DNA of 33,048 nucleotides from Acidimicrobiia bacterium (GCA_020846855.1 JADLDD010000012.1:1-33048); one strand, 5' to 3'; counted from the first letter of the stretch, positions 8,987-16,266 are shown. A program made the numbers and translations. Notes: generated by a model from the letters alone, not told the origin.

Positions 8987-9609
8987 GCGGTCGCTCCTTC
9001 CGGTTGGTCGGCCGCCGGCTCGCGCTCGGCGGCGATGAGCTCCTCGACCCAGGCGAGGTCGCGCTCGGTGGACTGGTGGCGGTGCTCCGCGAGGGAGCGG
9101 GCGTAGCGGTCGAGGCCCGACCCCCGGGCCCGGCGGGAGCGGGCCACGCGCTCGAGGAGGTGCGCCCGGCGCCGCTCCAGCAGCTCCAGGCGGGAGTAGG
9201 GGTCGAGGTGGCGGGCGAAGGAGAGCTTGAGGGCGAAGGCCCGCTCGTCGTCGGCGCCGCTGCCGTCGAGGAGGAGGGCGGCGAACTGCTCGCGGCCGCT
9301 CGCCGTGATCCGGTAGGCCTTGCGGGGGCGCCGGCCGGGCCGGGGGGCGCGGCGCAGGCGCGCGGTGGCGAGGTCGCCGTCGAGCGAGCCGGTGCTGGGC
9401 ACGGGCCGGGCCGCGCCGGTGGCGTCGATCGCCTCGGCCGGGTCGACGCCCTCGATGGCCCCGGAGCGCTCCAGGCGCCGCAGGGCGGGGTAGAGCGAGC
9501 CGAACGACACGCCCCAGAGCGAGCCCAGCGACTCGCCGAGGCGCTTCTTCAGTTCGTAGCCGTGTAGGGGGCCCTCGGTCAGGAAACCGAGGATGGCGAG
9601 CTCCAGCAC
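8983..9609 (-). CDS. PadR family transcriptional regulator
   Basis: A 208-residue regulator started at GTG 9609. The N-terminal winged helix begins [20 protein letters not shown] and continues to [13 protein letters not shown], the PadR signature. A second basic segment ([12 protein letters not shown]) forms the wing. The C-terminal part is helical and Arg/Leu-rich, as expected for the dimerisation domain of the longer PadR subfamily (PadR plus Vir_AphA-type C-terminus). An insertion of about 40 Ala/Gly/Arg-rich residues sits inside the wing. The gene starts an operon with ino1 and a perfect palindrome covers its own promoter, so autoregulation and control of inositol synthesis are likely. 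The effector is unknown. An in-frame ATG at 9699 would read through the operator and is not used here. Confidence 0.88.
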   Translation of the reverse strand: MLELAILGFLTEGPLHGYELKKRLGESLGSLWGVSFGSLYPALRRLERSGAIEGVDPAEAIDATGAARPVPSTGSLDGDLATARLRRAPRPGRRPRKAYRITASGREQFAALLLDGSGADDERAFALKLSFARHLDPYSRLELLERRRAHLLERVARSRRARGSGLDRYARSLAEHRHQSTERDLAWVEELIAAEREPAADQPEGATA

Positions 9610-9616
9610 GTTGACG

Positions 9617-9639
9617 ATGATATATCGAATCGATATATC
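9617..9639 (-). promoter_or_regulatory. padR-ino1 promoter with palindromic operator
   Basis: Positions 9619-9628 (GATATATCGA) and 9630-9639 (TCGATATATC) form perfect 10-bp inverted arms around a single base. It is an AT-rich island in a strongly GC-rich region. On the minus strand TATCAT (9622 down to 9617) ends 7 nt before GTG 9609, giving a leaderless promoter whose -10 box lies at the edge of the palindrome. A bound PadR dimer would block it. Confidence 0.75.
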
Positions 9640-9694
9640 GCGCAAGCATCGGCGGCTGCCGCCCCCTCCGGCCCCGACTCCGAGGGGGCGCCGG

Positions 9695-9706
9695 TACACT
9701 CCTCAC
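9695..9706 (+). promoter_or_regulatory. Leaderless promoter of the DUF5318 gene
   Basis: TACACT (9695-9700) ends 6 nt before GTG 9707, with no ribosome binding site in between. Confidence 0.6.
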
Positions 9707-10072
9707 GTGCGTCGCCACACCGACTACGTGCTGGCCCGCCGGGCCGCCCTGCGCGACTACCGCCGCGGCGCCCTCACCCAGGCCGACGTCTGCGACGCCC
9801 ACCCCGAGCTCCTGCGGGCCGCTCGCCACGTGGGGGAGGAGGCCGCCCAGGCCTGCCCGATCTGCGGCCACCGGACGCTGCGCTACGTCTCCTACGTGTA
9901 CGGCGACGCCCTGAAGTCGGCGAACGGGCGTTGCGTCAGCGGGTCGAACGAGCTGGAGAGGCTCGGTGCGCGCTTCGACGAGTTCGCCCGCTACGTGGTC
10001 GAGGTCTGCCTCGACTGCTCCTGGAACCACCTCGGCCGCCGGGAGCTCCACGGCCGGCGCCACGCCGGCTGA
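9707..10072 (+). CDS. DUF5318 family protein
   Basis: A 121-residue cytosolic protein that matches actinobacterial DUF5318: an N-terminal helical R-x-A-L-x-D-Y-R-R-G segment with [13 protein letters not shown], then a four-cysteine zinc ribbon (C50-P-I-C53 and C101-L-D-C104) around [14 protein letters not shown], ending in C-S-W-N-H-L. The function of the family is unknown. In other actinobacteria it also lies between the inositol/PadR genes and the rpsF-dnaB cluster, so position supports the call. Start GTG 9707 is set by the leaderless promoter; longer upstream reading would run through the padR operator. Confidence 0.85.
   Translation: MRRHTDYVLARRAALRDYRRGALTQADVCDAHPELLRAARHVGEEAAQACPICGHRTLRYVSYVYGDALKSANGRCVSGSNELERLGARFDEFARYVVEVCLDCSWNHLGRRELHGRRHAG
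10053..10069. terminator. Hairpin between convergent genes
   Basis: GCCGGCG-CCA-CGCCGGC is a perfect 7-bp stem with a 3-nt loop. It covers the last codons of the DUF5318 gene and lies 27 nt before the end of the convergent zinc-ribbon gene. It has no T-tract, so a terminator role is inference. Confidence 0.45.
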
Positions 10073-10095
10073 GCGAGCGCGCCGGTCGCTGGGTG

Positions 10096-10323
10096 TCAGG
10101 ACGGCCCGTCGAGCTCCTCGCGGCCGTCGAGGTCGTCGCGGTCCGGGTCGACGGGCCGGTGCGGGTACTGCGAGGTGCACGACACGCACCAGAGCTCGAC
10201 CTCCCCACCCACCTCGTCGACCCACTCGCCGTCGGGGGAGTCGTCGCGCAGGTAGACCCGGCGCACCGGTACGAGCTCGTCGTCGTCGGCGCCGCCGCAG
10301 TTCTCGCAGACGCGCTCCGTCAT
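10096..10323 (-). CDS. Small zinc-ribbon protein, unknown function
   Basis: A 75-residue acidic protein with two CxxC pairs (C6-E-N-C9 and C46-V-S-C49) separated by 36 residues, a plausible single zinc-ribbon fold. The centre is [11 protein letters not shown] and the C-terminus is rich in Asp/Glu. I do not recognise a named family. ATG 10323 is preceded by TACCGT with a 6-nt gap and no Shine-Dalgarno sequence, a leaderless start like those nearby. It is divergent from panB and convergent with the DUF5318 gene. Cys spacing, codon use and the promoter argue that it is a real gene. Confidence 0.72.
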   Translation of the reverse strand: MTERVCENCGGADDDELVPVRRVYLRDDSPDGEWVDEVGGEVELWCVSCTSQYPHRPVDPDRDDLDGREELDGPS

Positions 10324-10400
10324 GGGCTCACGGTACCGGCGGGCGGTACCATGTGCTCGCCGCCGGGAGCCCCTGAGCCCTGGACGGTGGAGGAACCGCC
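10324..10400. promoter_or_regulatory. Divergent promoters, zinc-ribbon gene and panB
   Basis: On the minus strand TACCGT (10335 down to 10330) ends 6 nt before ATG 10323. On the plus strand TACCAT (10347-10352) would start a leader of about 40 nt for panB, which carries the ribosome site GGAGGA about 7 nt before ATG 10401. One side is leaderless and the other has a leader. Confidence 0.5.
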
Positions 10401-11279
10401 ATGAGTGCAGCCGCCGAACCCCGGCCTTCGCTGACCGTCCCCGCCGTGCGGGCCCGCAAGGGCGGCGAGCCGCTGGTGATGATCACCGCCTACGACGCCC
10501 CTTCGGCCCGGGCCGTCGACGAATCGGGTGCCGACCTCATCCTCGTCGGCGACTCCGTGGCCATGGTGGTGCTGGGCTACCCCGACACGCTCCAGGTGAC
10601 GACCGCGGACCTGGCTCACCACACCGCCGCGGTGGCGCGGACCCGGCCGTCGGCCCTCGTCGTGGCCGACCTGCCGTGGATGAGCTACCACGTGAACCGC
10701 GAGGAGACGGTCCGCAACGCCGCCGAGCTGGTGCGGGCGGGCGCCCAGGCCGTGAAGCTCGAGGGCGGGAGCAAGCGCCTCGACGCCGTGCGGGCCATCC
10801 TCGACGCCGAGATCCCCGTGGTGGGCCACCTCGGCCTCACGCCGCAGTCGGTGCACGCCATGGGCGGGTTCCGGGTCCAGGGCAAGGAGCTCGACGCCGC
10901 CCGCGAGATCGCCGACGACGCCGTCGCCCTCGCCGAGGCGGGCGTGTTCGCGCTGGTGCTCGAGTGCGTCCCCGACGGGGTGGCCCGGATGGTCACCGAC
11001 GCCGTGCCCGTGCCGACCATCGGCATCGGTGCCGGGCGCCACTGCGACGGCCAGGTCCTCGTGTACCACGACCTGCTCGGGCTCGAGGAGCGTCGAGCGC
11101 CGAAGTTCGTGCGGCGCTACGCCTCCCTGCACGCCGACGCCGTCGACGCCCTGGCCCGCTTCGGGGCCGACGTCCGGGCCGGGCGGTTCCCGTCGAGCGC
11201 CGAGACCTATCACATGACCGACCGGATGGCCGAGGCCCTCGACCTCTACTCCGACGTGGTTGTCACAGGCGGGCGTTAG
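10401..11279 (+). CDS. panB: 3-methyl-2-oxobutanoate hydroxymethyltransferase (PanB)
   Basis: A 292-residue TIM-barrel enzyme of pantothenate (coenzyme A) synthesis. It transfers a hydroxymethyl group from methylene-tetrahydrofolate to 3-methyl-2-oxobutanoate to give ketopantoate. Family signatures are M-I-T-A-Y-D near residue 31, the metal-site motif L-V-G-D-S with a second acidic site at V-V-A-D-L-P, V-K-L-E-G-G, the G-H-L-G-L-T-P-Q-S stretch, and T-I-G-I-G-A-G-x-x-C-D-G-Q-V-L-V near the C-terminus. ATG 10401 has a strong ribosome site (GGAGGA). It stands alone on its strand, with the rpsF operon starting 152 nt later. Confidence 0.97.
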   Translation: MSAAAEPRPSLTVPAVRARKGGEPLVMITAYDAPSARAVDESGADLILVGDSVAMVVLGYPDTLQVTTADLAHHTAAVARTRPSALVVADLPWMSYHVNREETVRNAAELVRAGAQAVKLEGGSKRLDAVRAILDAEIPVVGHLGLTPQSVHAMGGFRVQGKELDAAREIADDAVALAEAGVFALVLECVPDGVARMVTDAVPVPTIGIGAGRHCDGQVLVYHDLLGLEERRAPKFVRRYASLHADAVDALARFGADVRAGRFPSSAETYHMTDRMAEALDLYSDVVVTGGR

Positions 11280-11431
11280 GGTCCTCGGCGATAGGCCACG
11301 TCGAAGGCGACCTGGTAGCCTCAAACGTCCGAATCCAGCCTGCTCCCTGGCAGCCCCGCGGCCTCCGGGCCGGGGTCGAGCTGAACCCGGGAGCCCGCGG
11401 CAGCGGCCGCGGTCCACAGGAGGTACGGGCC
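11280..11431 (+). promoter_or_regulatory. Leader of the rpsF-ssb-rpsR-rplI operon
   Basis: This 152-nt gap has no gene. It contains a perfect 7-bp hairpin, CCGCGGC-AGCG-GCCGCGG (11395-11412), ending 5 nt before a strong ribosome site (AGGAGG, 11418-11423). A second GC-rich inverted segment lies near 11354-11375. TAGCCT and TAGGGT are candidate -10 boxes but have no good -35 partner. In other bacteria an S6:S18 complex binds the rpsF leader; I cannot show that the conserved structure is present here. Confidence 0.4.
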
Positions 11432-11767
11432 ATGAGGCCGTACGAGGTCATGATCATCTTCGACGCGGGCCTGGAGGAGGAGACGATCCGGGCCGCGGTC
11501 GACCGCTACACGGGCCTCATCGAGTCGAAGGGTGCCGAGCTCGGCCACCGCGACTTCTGGGGCAAGCGGCGGTTCGCCTACGAGCTGAAGCACCGCTGGG
11601 AGGGCTACTACGTGGTCCTCCAGGCCAAGGCGGAGCCGGCCGCGATGGACGAGCTGCACCGGGTCCTCTCCCTTGCCGACGAGGTAATCCGCCACAAGGT
11701 GCTGCGGATCCCCGCCGAGGTCTACGGGCCTCCGGCGGCGGCGAGCAGCCCCGTGGCCGACGCATAG
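11432..11767 (+). CDS. rpsF: 30S ribosomal protein S6
   Basis: A 111-residue S6 protein, of usual length with a short Ala/Pro tail. It begins M-R-P-Y-E-V-M-I-I-F and contains the conserved D-F-W-G-K-R-R-F-A-Y-E-L-K-H segment and R-H-K-V-L-R-I at the end of the ferredoxin-like fold. S6 binds S18 on the small-subunit platform, and the gene for S18 follows two genes later. ATG 11432 has a consensus ribosome site. It is the first gene of the operon that carries ssb, rpsR and rplI. Confidence 0.98.
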   Translation: MRPYEVMIIFDAGLEEETIRAAVDRYTGLIESKGAELGHRDFWGKRRFAYELKHRWEGYYVVLQAKAEPAAMDELHRVLSLADEVIRHKVLRIPAEVYGPPAAASSPVADA

Positions 11768-11777
11768 GAGAGCGACC

Positions 11778-12272
11778 ATGTCCAACGGGAACAGCATCAC
11801 GATCGTGGGGAACGTCACGCGCGACCCCGAGATCCGCTACACGGCCACCGGGCAGTCGAAGGCCACCTTCGGGGTGGCGGTGAACCGTCGGTGGCAGAAC
11901 CGCCAGTCGGGCGAGTGGGAGGAGGCCACGAGCTTCTTCAACGTCGTCTGCTGGCGCGACCTGGCCGACAACGTGAGCGAGTCGGTAGCCAAGGGGACCC
12001 GCGTCGTGGTGACCGGGCGCCTCGAGCAGCGGAGCTGGGAGACCGAGCAGGGCGAGAAGCGCAGCGTGGTGGAGATCGTCGCCGACGACGTCGGCCCGAG
12101 CCTGCGCTTCGCCACCGCCGAGGTCAAGCGCACCGAGCGCCGCGGCGGCGGCGACTTCCCCGGCGGCGGAGGCAGCGGAGGCGGCGGAGGCGGAGGGGGG
12201 GGCGGCGAGAGCCGCCCCCAGCCCGCGCCGGCCGGTGGCGGTTACGACGAGTTCGGCGAAGAGCCGTTCTGA
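11778..12272 (+). CDS. ssb: Single-stranded DNA-binding protein
   Basis: A 164-residue SSB with one N-terminal OB fold (residues about 5-110: I-T-I-V-G-N-V-T-R-D-P-E, V-N-R-R-W-Q-N, F-F-N-V-V-C-W-R, V-V-V-T-G-R-L). A long Gly-rich disordered linker follows and the C-terminus is the acidic tip D-E-F-G-E-E-P-F. The acidic Pro-Phe end is the docking site for replication and repair partners. The position between rpsF and rpsR is the classic operon arrangement. The Gly linker is encoded by a GGC/GGA-rich run near 12150-12210 that includes an uninterrupted G tract, a likely slippage-prone site. Confidence 0.98.
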   Translation: MSNGNSITIVGNVTRDPEIRYTATGQSKATFGVAVNRRWQNRQSGEWEEATSFFNVVCWRDLADNVSESVAKGTRVVVTGRLEQRSWETEQGEKRSVVEIVADDVGPSLRFATAEVKRTERRGGGDFPGGGGSGGGGGGGGGGESRPQPAPAGGGYDEFGEEPF

Positions 12273-12303
12273 GGGATCGTAGGGACCGAGGGAACGAGTA
12301 GAG

Positions 12304-12771
12304 ATGGCCAGTAAGCAGAGCCGCCGCCGCAGCGCCCCCGACCGGCGCCGGCCGGTCAAGAAGAAGGTGTCGATCCTCGTCGCCGAGAACGTGCAGTGGA
12401 TCGACTACAAGGACGTGAACCTCCTGCGCCGGTTCATGTCGGAGCGAGCCAAGATCCGGGCCCGGCGCGTGACCGGCAACACGGCCCAGCAGCAGCGCGC
12501 CGTGGCCCGGGCGATCCGGGTGGCCCGGGAGATGGCGCTGCTCCCGTACAGCGTCCGCCAGGTGACCCAGCGCGGCGCCCGGGGTCGGGGCCGCGACCGC
12601 GACCGTGAGCGCGAGCGGCCGCCCGAGGGTGCGGGACGCGCCGAGGATGTCGAGGCGCCCGTGGTCGGCGACGCGGCTCCCGCCGAGGTGGCTCCGGCCG
12701 AGGTGGCTCCGGCCGAGGTGGCTCCGGCCGAGGTGGCTCCGGCCGTCGAGGGCGGAGGCGACGAGTCGTGA
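12304..12771 (+). CDS. rpsR: 30S ribosomal protein S18 with long C-terminal tail
   Basis: The S18 core occupies residues about 20-90 ([35 protein letters not shown]). The zinc-binding cysteine form is not used: the usual C-x-F position reads V-S-I-L-V. S18 is normally about 75-90 residues, but this protein is 155. The extra 65 residues begin with an Arg/Asp/Glu run ([13 protein letters not shown]) and continue into an Ala/Pro/Glu/Val tail made of five near-identical pentapeptides. The next gene overlaps the stop by GTGA, so the frame is intact to the end. The tail is probably disordered; its role is unknown. Confidence 0.95.
   Translation: MASKQSRRRSAPDRRRPVKKKVSILVAENVQWIDYKDVNLLRRFMSERAKIRARRVTGNTAQQQRAVARAIRVAREMALLPYSVRQVTQRGARGRGRDRDRERERPPEGAGRAEDVEAPVVGDAAPAEVAPAEVAPAEVAPAEVAPAVEGGGDES
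12676..12750 (+). repeat. 15-bp tandem repeat inside rpsR
   Basis: Five consecutive 15-bp units based on GCTCCGGCCGAGGTG encode A-P-A-E-V. Units two to four are identical, the first has one change, and the fifth diverges at its end. An in-frame repeat of this purity suggests copy number can vary between strains. Confidence 0.93.
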
Positions 12772-13214
12772 AGATCGTCTTGCGATCCGACGTCGAGAAC
12801 CTGGGGACCAAGGGCGACCTGGTCGAGGTGCGCGACGGCTACGCCCGCAACTTCCTGGTGCCACGCGGCTTGGCCATCGTCGCCACGCCCGGCGCCGAGC
12901 GCCAGGCCGCGGCCATGCGGCGCAACCGTGAGGCCCGGGAGGTGCGCGAGCGCGCCGCCGCGGCGGAGCTGGCCGAGGTGCTGGGGTCGCGCCGCATCGA
13001 GGTCGGTGCCCGGGCCGGCGAGGGCGGGCGCCTGTTCGGGTCCGTGACGACGGCCGACATCGCCGAGGCGGTGGCGGCGCAGTTCGACGTGGAGCTCGAC
13101 CGGCGCAAGGTCGGTCTCGACGAGCCGATCAAGGAGCTCGGCGAGCACGAGATGCCGGTCCGCCTCCACACCGACGTCGAAGCCGTCCTGCGCATAACCG
13201 TCGTCGCCCGCTGA
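12768..13214 (+). CDS. rplI: 50S ribosomal protein L9
   Basis: A 148-residue L9 with the standard two-domain layout. The N-terminal RNA-binding domain holds the signature [19 protein letters not shown], then a long connecting helix (residues about 43-75, rich in Arg, Glu and Ala), then the C-terminal domain with G-R-L-F-G-S-V-T and I-K-E-L-G. GTG 12768 overlaps the rpsR stop, so translation is coupled. It is the last ribosomal gene of the operon, and a 190-nt gap with its own promoter separates it from dnaB. Confidence 0.98.
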   Translation: MKIVLRSDVENLGTKGDLVEVRDGYARNFLVPRGLAIVATPGAERQAAAMRRNREAREVRERAAAAELAEVLGSRRIEVGARAGEGGRLFGSVTTADIAEAVAAQFDVELDRRKVGLDEPIKELGEHEMPVRLHTDVEAVLRITVVAR

Positions 13215-13404
13215 CGCGCCCGCGCGGCCCGTCGCGCTCCCTGTCACACAGCGGGGCCATACTCGACGTGTGCCTGGGGAGAACCCCACGGTTGCCCACA
13301 GGATCTCCACAGGCGCGGCCGCGAAATCAACAGGGTTGTTCTCCTTACTATCCCCAGCCGGCCGGCGCGACGATCTCCGGCGGGAAGGGTCGGAGAACTC
13401 CGAG
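13215..13404 (+). promoter_or_regulatory. dnaB upstream region with phased CACAGG motifs
   Basis: This 190-nt gap lies between rplI and dnaB. Its most GC-poor part holds TTGCCCACA (13292-13300), one mismatch from the DnaA-box form TTGTCCACA. Two similar motifs follow: CCACAGG occurs at 13296 and 13307 and CAACAGG at 13328, spacings of 11 and 21 bp, or about one and two helical turns. A candidate -10 box, TACTAT (13346-13351), follows. GGAG (13392-13395) is a ribosome site 9 nt before GTG 13405. No strong -35 is seen. Confidence 0.5.
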
Positions 13405-14772
13405 GTGGGGAGCCGCGTGCAGTCTGTAGAACCGATCGCCCCGAGGCGCGGCACGAGGGTGCCGCCCCACAACCTCGAGGCCGAGGAGTCGCTGCTCGGC
13501 GCGATGCTCCTGTCGCGCGACGGGATCGTGGCCGCCGTCGAGGCCCGGGTCGGCACCGACGACTTCTACAAGCCGGCGCACGCCCACATCCACGACGCCG
13601 TGATGGCCCTCTACGGTCAGGGCGAGCCCGTCGACCCGGTCACCGTGTCCGAGGAGCTCCGCCGGGGCGGCCTCCTCGAGGGCATGGGCGGCAAGTCGGC
13701 GCTGCTGAGGATCCAGGCCGCGACGCCGGCATCGGCCAACGCCGGGCACTACGCCCAGATCGTCGGTGAGCTGGCCCTGCTCCGGCGGCTGATCGCCGTC
13801 GCCGGCGACATCGCGGAGTCGGCCTACTCCGAACCGTCCGACGTCATCGAGACCATCGACCGGGCCGAGGCCATGGTCTTCGAGGTCGCCGAGCACCGCG
13901 TCGCCGACTCGCTGAAGCTCCTGGCCCCCACCCTCGAGGAGGCGCTCGAGAACCTCGAGGCCCTCTACGAGCGCCGGGCGACGGTCACCGGTGTGGCCAC
14001 GGGCTACCTCGACCTCGACGATCTGCTCCTCGGCCTCCAGCCCTCCACCCTGAACGTGGTGGCGGCCCGGCCGGGCCAGGGCAAGACGAGCTTCGCCCTG
14101 GGAGCGGCCATGAACGTGGCCATCGAGGGGGCCAAGCCGGTGGTGTTCTTCTCGATGGAGATGGGCGCCACCGAGCTCACCAAGCGGCTGCTGGCCGCCG
14201 AGGCCCGGGTCCCCGCCCGCCACGTGCAGACCGGCCAGCTCGGCGACGAGGAGTGGAACCGGCTGAGCAGCGCCGTGGGGCGCCTGGCCGAGGCCCCGTT
14301 CTTCATCGACGACAACCCGCACTGCACGGTGATGGAGATGCGGGCCAAGGCCCGCCGGATCAAGGCCCGCCACGGCGACCTCGGGCTCATCGTCGTCGAC
14401 TACCTCCAGCTCATGAGCAGCCCGCGCCGGGCCGAGAGCCGCCAGGTCGAGGTGTCGGAGCTGTCGCGGGGTCTCAAGATCCTGGCCCGGGAGCTCGACT
14501 GCCCCGTCATGGCGCTCTCGCAGCTAAACCGCCAGCTCGAGTACCGCACCGACAAGCGGCCCATGCTCGCCGACCTGCGCGAGTCCGGGTCGATCGAGCA
14601 GGACGCCGACGTCGTGGCCTTCATCTACCGCGACGAGGCCTACAACCCCGAGTCCGAGGACCGGGGCACCGCCGAGGTCATCGTGGCCAAGCACCGCAAC
14701 GGTCCCAACGGCACCGTCCGGCTCGCGTTCCTCGACCACCTGGCCAAGTTCGCCAACATGGCCCGCGACTAG
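13405..14772 (+). CDS. dnaB: Replicative DNA helicase DnaB
   Basis: About 455 residues from GTG 13405; GTG 13417 is an equally possible start. The N-terminal domain opens R-V-P-P-H-N-L-E-A-E-E-S-L-L-G-A-M-L, the DnaB signature. The RecA-like motor has Walker A A-R-P-G-Q-G-K-T-S (Lys near residue 227), Walker B I-V-V-D-Y-L-Q-L-M, and the C-terminal L-S-Q-L-N-R and D-L-R-E-S-G-S-I-E-Q-D-A-D motifs. No intein interrupts these sites, although inteins are frequent in actinobacterial dnaB. The reading frame stays open upstream to a GTG at 13270, but that part uses AT-ending codons (TTA, CTA, AAA, ACA) unlike the rest of the gene and overlaps the regulatory motifs, so I exclude it. Confidence 0.96.
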   Translation: MGSRVQSVEPIAPRRGTRVPPHNLEAEESLLGAMLLSRDGIVAAVEARVGTDDFYKPAHAHIHDAVMALYGQGEPVDPVTVSEELRRGGLLEGMGGKSALLRIQAATPASANAGHYAQIVGELALLRRLIAVAGDIAESAYSEPSDVIETIDRAEAMVFEVAEHRVADSLKLLAPTLEEALENLEALYERRATVTGVATGYLDLDDLLLGLQPSTLNVVAARPGQGKTSFALGAAMNVAIEGAKPVVFFSMEMGATELTKRLLAAEARVPARHVQTGQLGDEEWNRLSSAVGRLAEAPFFIDDNPHCTVMEMRAKARRIKARHGDLGLIVVDYLQLMSSPRRAESRQVEVSELSRGLKILARELDCPVMALSQLNRQLEYRTDKRPMLADLRESGSIEQDADVVAFIYRDEAYNPESEDRGTAEVIVAKHRNGPNGTVRLAFLDHLAKFANMARD

Positions 14773-14835
14773 CCCGGCACCGTGCCGGGACGGCCCCCGG
14801 GGTCGTCGGCGGCCCTCTCCGGACACCGGGGGCCG
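14773..14835 (+). terminator. Two GC-rich hairpins after dnaB
   Basis: Directly after the stop, CCCGGCA-CCG-TGCCGGG (14773-14789) forms a 7-bp stem with a 3-nt loop. Then CGGCCCCCGG (14791-14800) pairs perfectly with CCGGGGGCCG (14826-14835), a 10-bp stem around 25 nt. There is no T-run, which is common for actinobacterial terminators. Confidence 0.6.
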
Positions 14836-14941
14836 CTGGGCCGCGGCGCGCAAGGCGCCTAGCATCGATGCGGCAAGGCCGCCGCCCATCTTCGGGACCA
14901 GGAGACTCGTGGGTGGCGATCAGGACCGGAAGGTGAACGGC

Positions 14942-15934
14942 ATGTCGACCGAGGCCAGCGCCCTTCTCGAAACGGACTTCGTTCCCCCCGACGAGGATTC
15001 GCTCGAAGGCGGAACCGACCGGGAGGCGGACTACCAGAAGCTGCTGGCCCGCCTCTGCGCGGCCGCGGTGGTCAGGCGCTACGAGGCGTACCGCGACATC
15101 GCCTGGGACGACCCCGAGATGCGGGTGGATCCCGACGACCCCCGCTGGCAGCTACCCGACGACCATCCCTTGGGTGCGACCGACTGGTACCGGGCCCAAA
15201 CGCCGGAGAAGCGCTCTCGCATCGGCCTCAACATGGTCGCCGGGTTCTGCTACACGGGCCGCATCTTCGAGGGCGTCCTCAGCCGCGGACTGCTCCGCTT
15301 CGCCGCCACGCAACCGCACAACTCGCTCGAGTACCGGTTCGCCTACCACGAGGTGATCGAGGAGGCGCACCACTCCCTGATGTTCCAGGAGTTCGTGAAC
15401 CGGGCGGGCCTGCCGGTCCCCGTCGTGGACGCCGATTTCATCCAGGCCACCGAGAGGGTGGCTGAGTACGGCACCACCTTCCCCGAGTTGCTCTTCATCT
15501 ACGCGCTGGGCGGGGAGGACCCGATCGACTACGTGCAGCGTGAGGGGTACCGGAAGCGGTCCGATCGGCATCCCCTCATCCAGCGGATCTCCCAGATCCA
15601 CATCGTCGAGGAGGCGCGGCACGTCGCGTTCGCGCGGGCATACCTGCGCGTGAACGTGCCCCGGCTCAGCGAGGCGAGGCGAACCGAGATGAGCCTGGTC
15701 GTTCCCGGCATCCTCGGGGTCCTGTCGAGCCTGATGATGCAGCCACCCCAGCACATCATCGACGCCTACGGCATCCCGCCCGACGTGATCGACGAGGCGT
15801 TCACGAACAACCCGGCGCACCGCGATCTGGTCGTCGCCTCCCTGTCGAAGGTCCGTGCTCTGTGCGAGGAGCTGGGTCTCATGGACGCCGAGGCGACGCG
15901 GCTCTGGGAGGAGGCGGGCCTCCTTCCGGCCTGA
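14942..15934 (+). CDS. AurF-like diiron oxygenase
   Basis: A 330-residue helical protein resembling the p-aminobenzoate N-oxygenase AurF family (ferritin-like diiron). The metal-site pattern is visible: E-Y-R-F-A-Y-H-E-V-I-E-E-A-H-H-S-L-M-F supplies one E-x-x-H, and H-I-V-E-E-A-R-H-V-A-F supplies the H-x-x-x-E-x-x-H seen in AurF. Known members oxidise amines to nitro or hydroxylamine groups, but most actinobacterial homologues are uncharacterised. ATG 14942 has AAGGTG 6 nt upstream; GTG 14909 with AGGAG only 4 nt away is an alternative giving 11 more residues. A TAGCAT hexamer at 14860 may be its -10. It is a single-gene unit. Confidence 0.85.
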   Translation: MSTEASALLETDFVPPDEDSLEGGTDREADYQKLLARLCAAAVVRRYEAYRDIAWDDPEMRVDPDDPRWQLPDDHPLGATDWYRAQTPEKRSRIGLNMVAGFCYTGRIFEGVLSRGLLRFAATQPHNSLEYRFAYHEVIEEAHHSLMFQEFVNRAGLPVPVVDADFIQATERVAEYGTTFPELLFIYALGGEDPIDYVQREGYRKRSDRHPLIQRISQIHIVEEARHVAFARAYLRVNVPRLSEARRTEMSLVVPGILGVLSSLMMQPPQHIIDAYGIPPDVIDEAFTNNPAHRDLVVASLSKVRALCEELGLMDAEATRLWEEAGLLPA

Positions 15935-15970
15935 CCCGCCGGGTCGCCGGGCGCCCGGTCACCGGGTGCC

Positions 15971-15998
15971 GGGTCGCGGGTCGCGGGTCGCGGGTCGC
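15971..15998. repeat. Four 7-bp tandem repeats (GGGTCGC)
   Basis: Four perfect head-to-tail copies of GGGTCGC lie in the 99-nt gap between the diiron gene and the small zinc-ribbon gene. Related CGGGT-type words flank them (15936-16010). The gap shows nothing else except the -10-like GAGAAT before the next gene. Confidence 0.9.
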
Positions 15999-16033
15999 CC
16001 GGTCGTGGTGCCCGGGGCCGCGAGAATGGCGGC

Positions 16034-16231
16034 ATGACGCCGACCCTGCCCGAGCCGTTGATCTGCCCCCGCTGTGGGGAGCCGAGCGACGGGCCGCGCT
16101 ACGGACCGTGTCCCCGTTGCCGGGAGGAGCTCCGGGCCAAGTACGCGTCGGAGGGACGGGTGGTGGAGGCGGCCGCCTACGAGCCGAAGATGAACGTCAC
16201 CCCCAACGCCGTCGCCCTCAAGGACGACTGA
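16034..16231 (+). CDS. Small zinc-ribbon protein, unknown function
   Basis: A 65-residue protein with two CPRC knuckles (C11/C14 and C26/C29) separated by 11 residues, forming a compact zinc ribbon. It is followed by a basic helix (R-E-E-L-R-A-K-Y) and an M-N-V-T-P-N-A-V-A-L-K-D-D tail. I do not recognise a named family, but the conserved-looking tail and codon use support a real gene. ATG 16034 lies 6 nt after GAGAAT (16022-16027) with no ribosome site, in line with leaderless expression. Convergent with nucS across the duplicated repeat. Confidence 0.75.
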   Translation: MTPTLPEPLICPRCGEPSDGPRYGPCPRCREELRAKYASEGRVVEAAAYEPKMNVTPNAVALKDD

Positions 16232-16266
16232 GTCTCGGTCGGGGTGACGCCCCCCGCACGGCCTAT

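Noticed and set aside
9610-9699. ATG 9699 as the padR start
   Set aside because: The extra 30 codons would translate the palindromic operator and the -10 box. The conserved PadR fold begins right after GTG 9609.
11280-11431. Calling the rpsF leader a conserved S6:S18-binding RNA
   Set aside because: A hairpin is present, but I could not identify the conserved bulge with confidence in such GC-rich sequence.
12150-12210. Gly-rich, G-tract sequence in ssb as a frameshift or assembly error
   Set aside because: The reading frame continues to a proper acidic Pro-Phe end, so the gene is intact.
13270-13404. Longer dnaB reading from GTG 13270, which has CATACT 6 nt upstream like a leaderless start
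   Set aside because: The 45 extra codons use many AT-ending codons (TTA, CTA, AAA, ACA), unlike the gene body. They contain the DnaA-box-like repeats and the TACTAT box, and precede a proper ribosome site.
15971-15998. Heptamer GGGTCGC repeats as protein-binding iterons
   Set aside because: Four perfect copies are real, but there is no replication or partition gene beside them and the words match general GC-rich low complexity. Reported only as a repeat.
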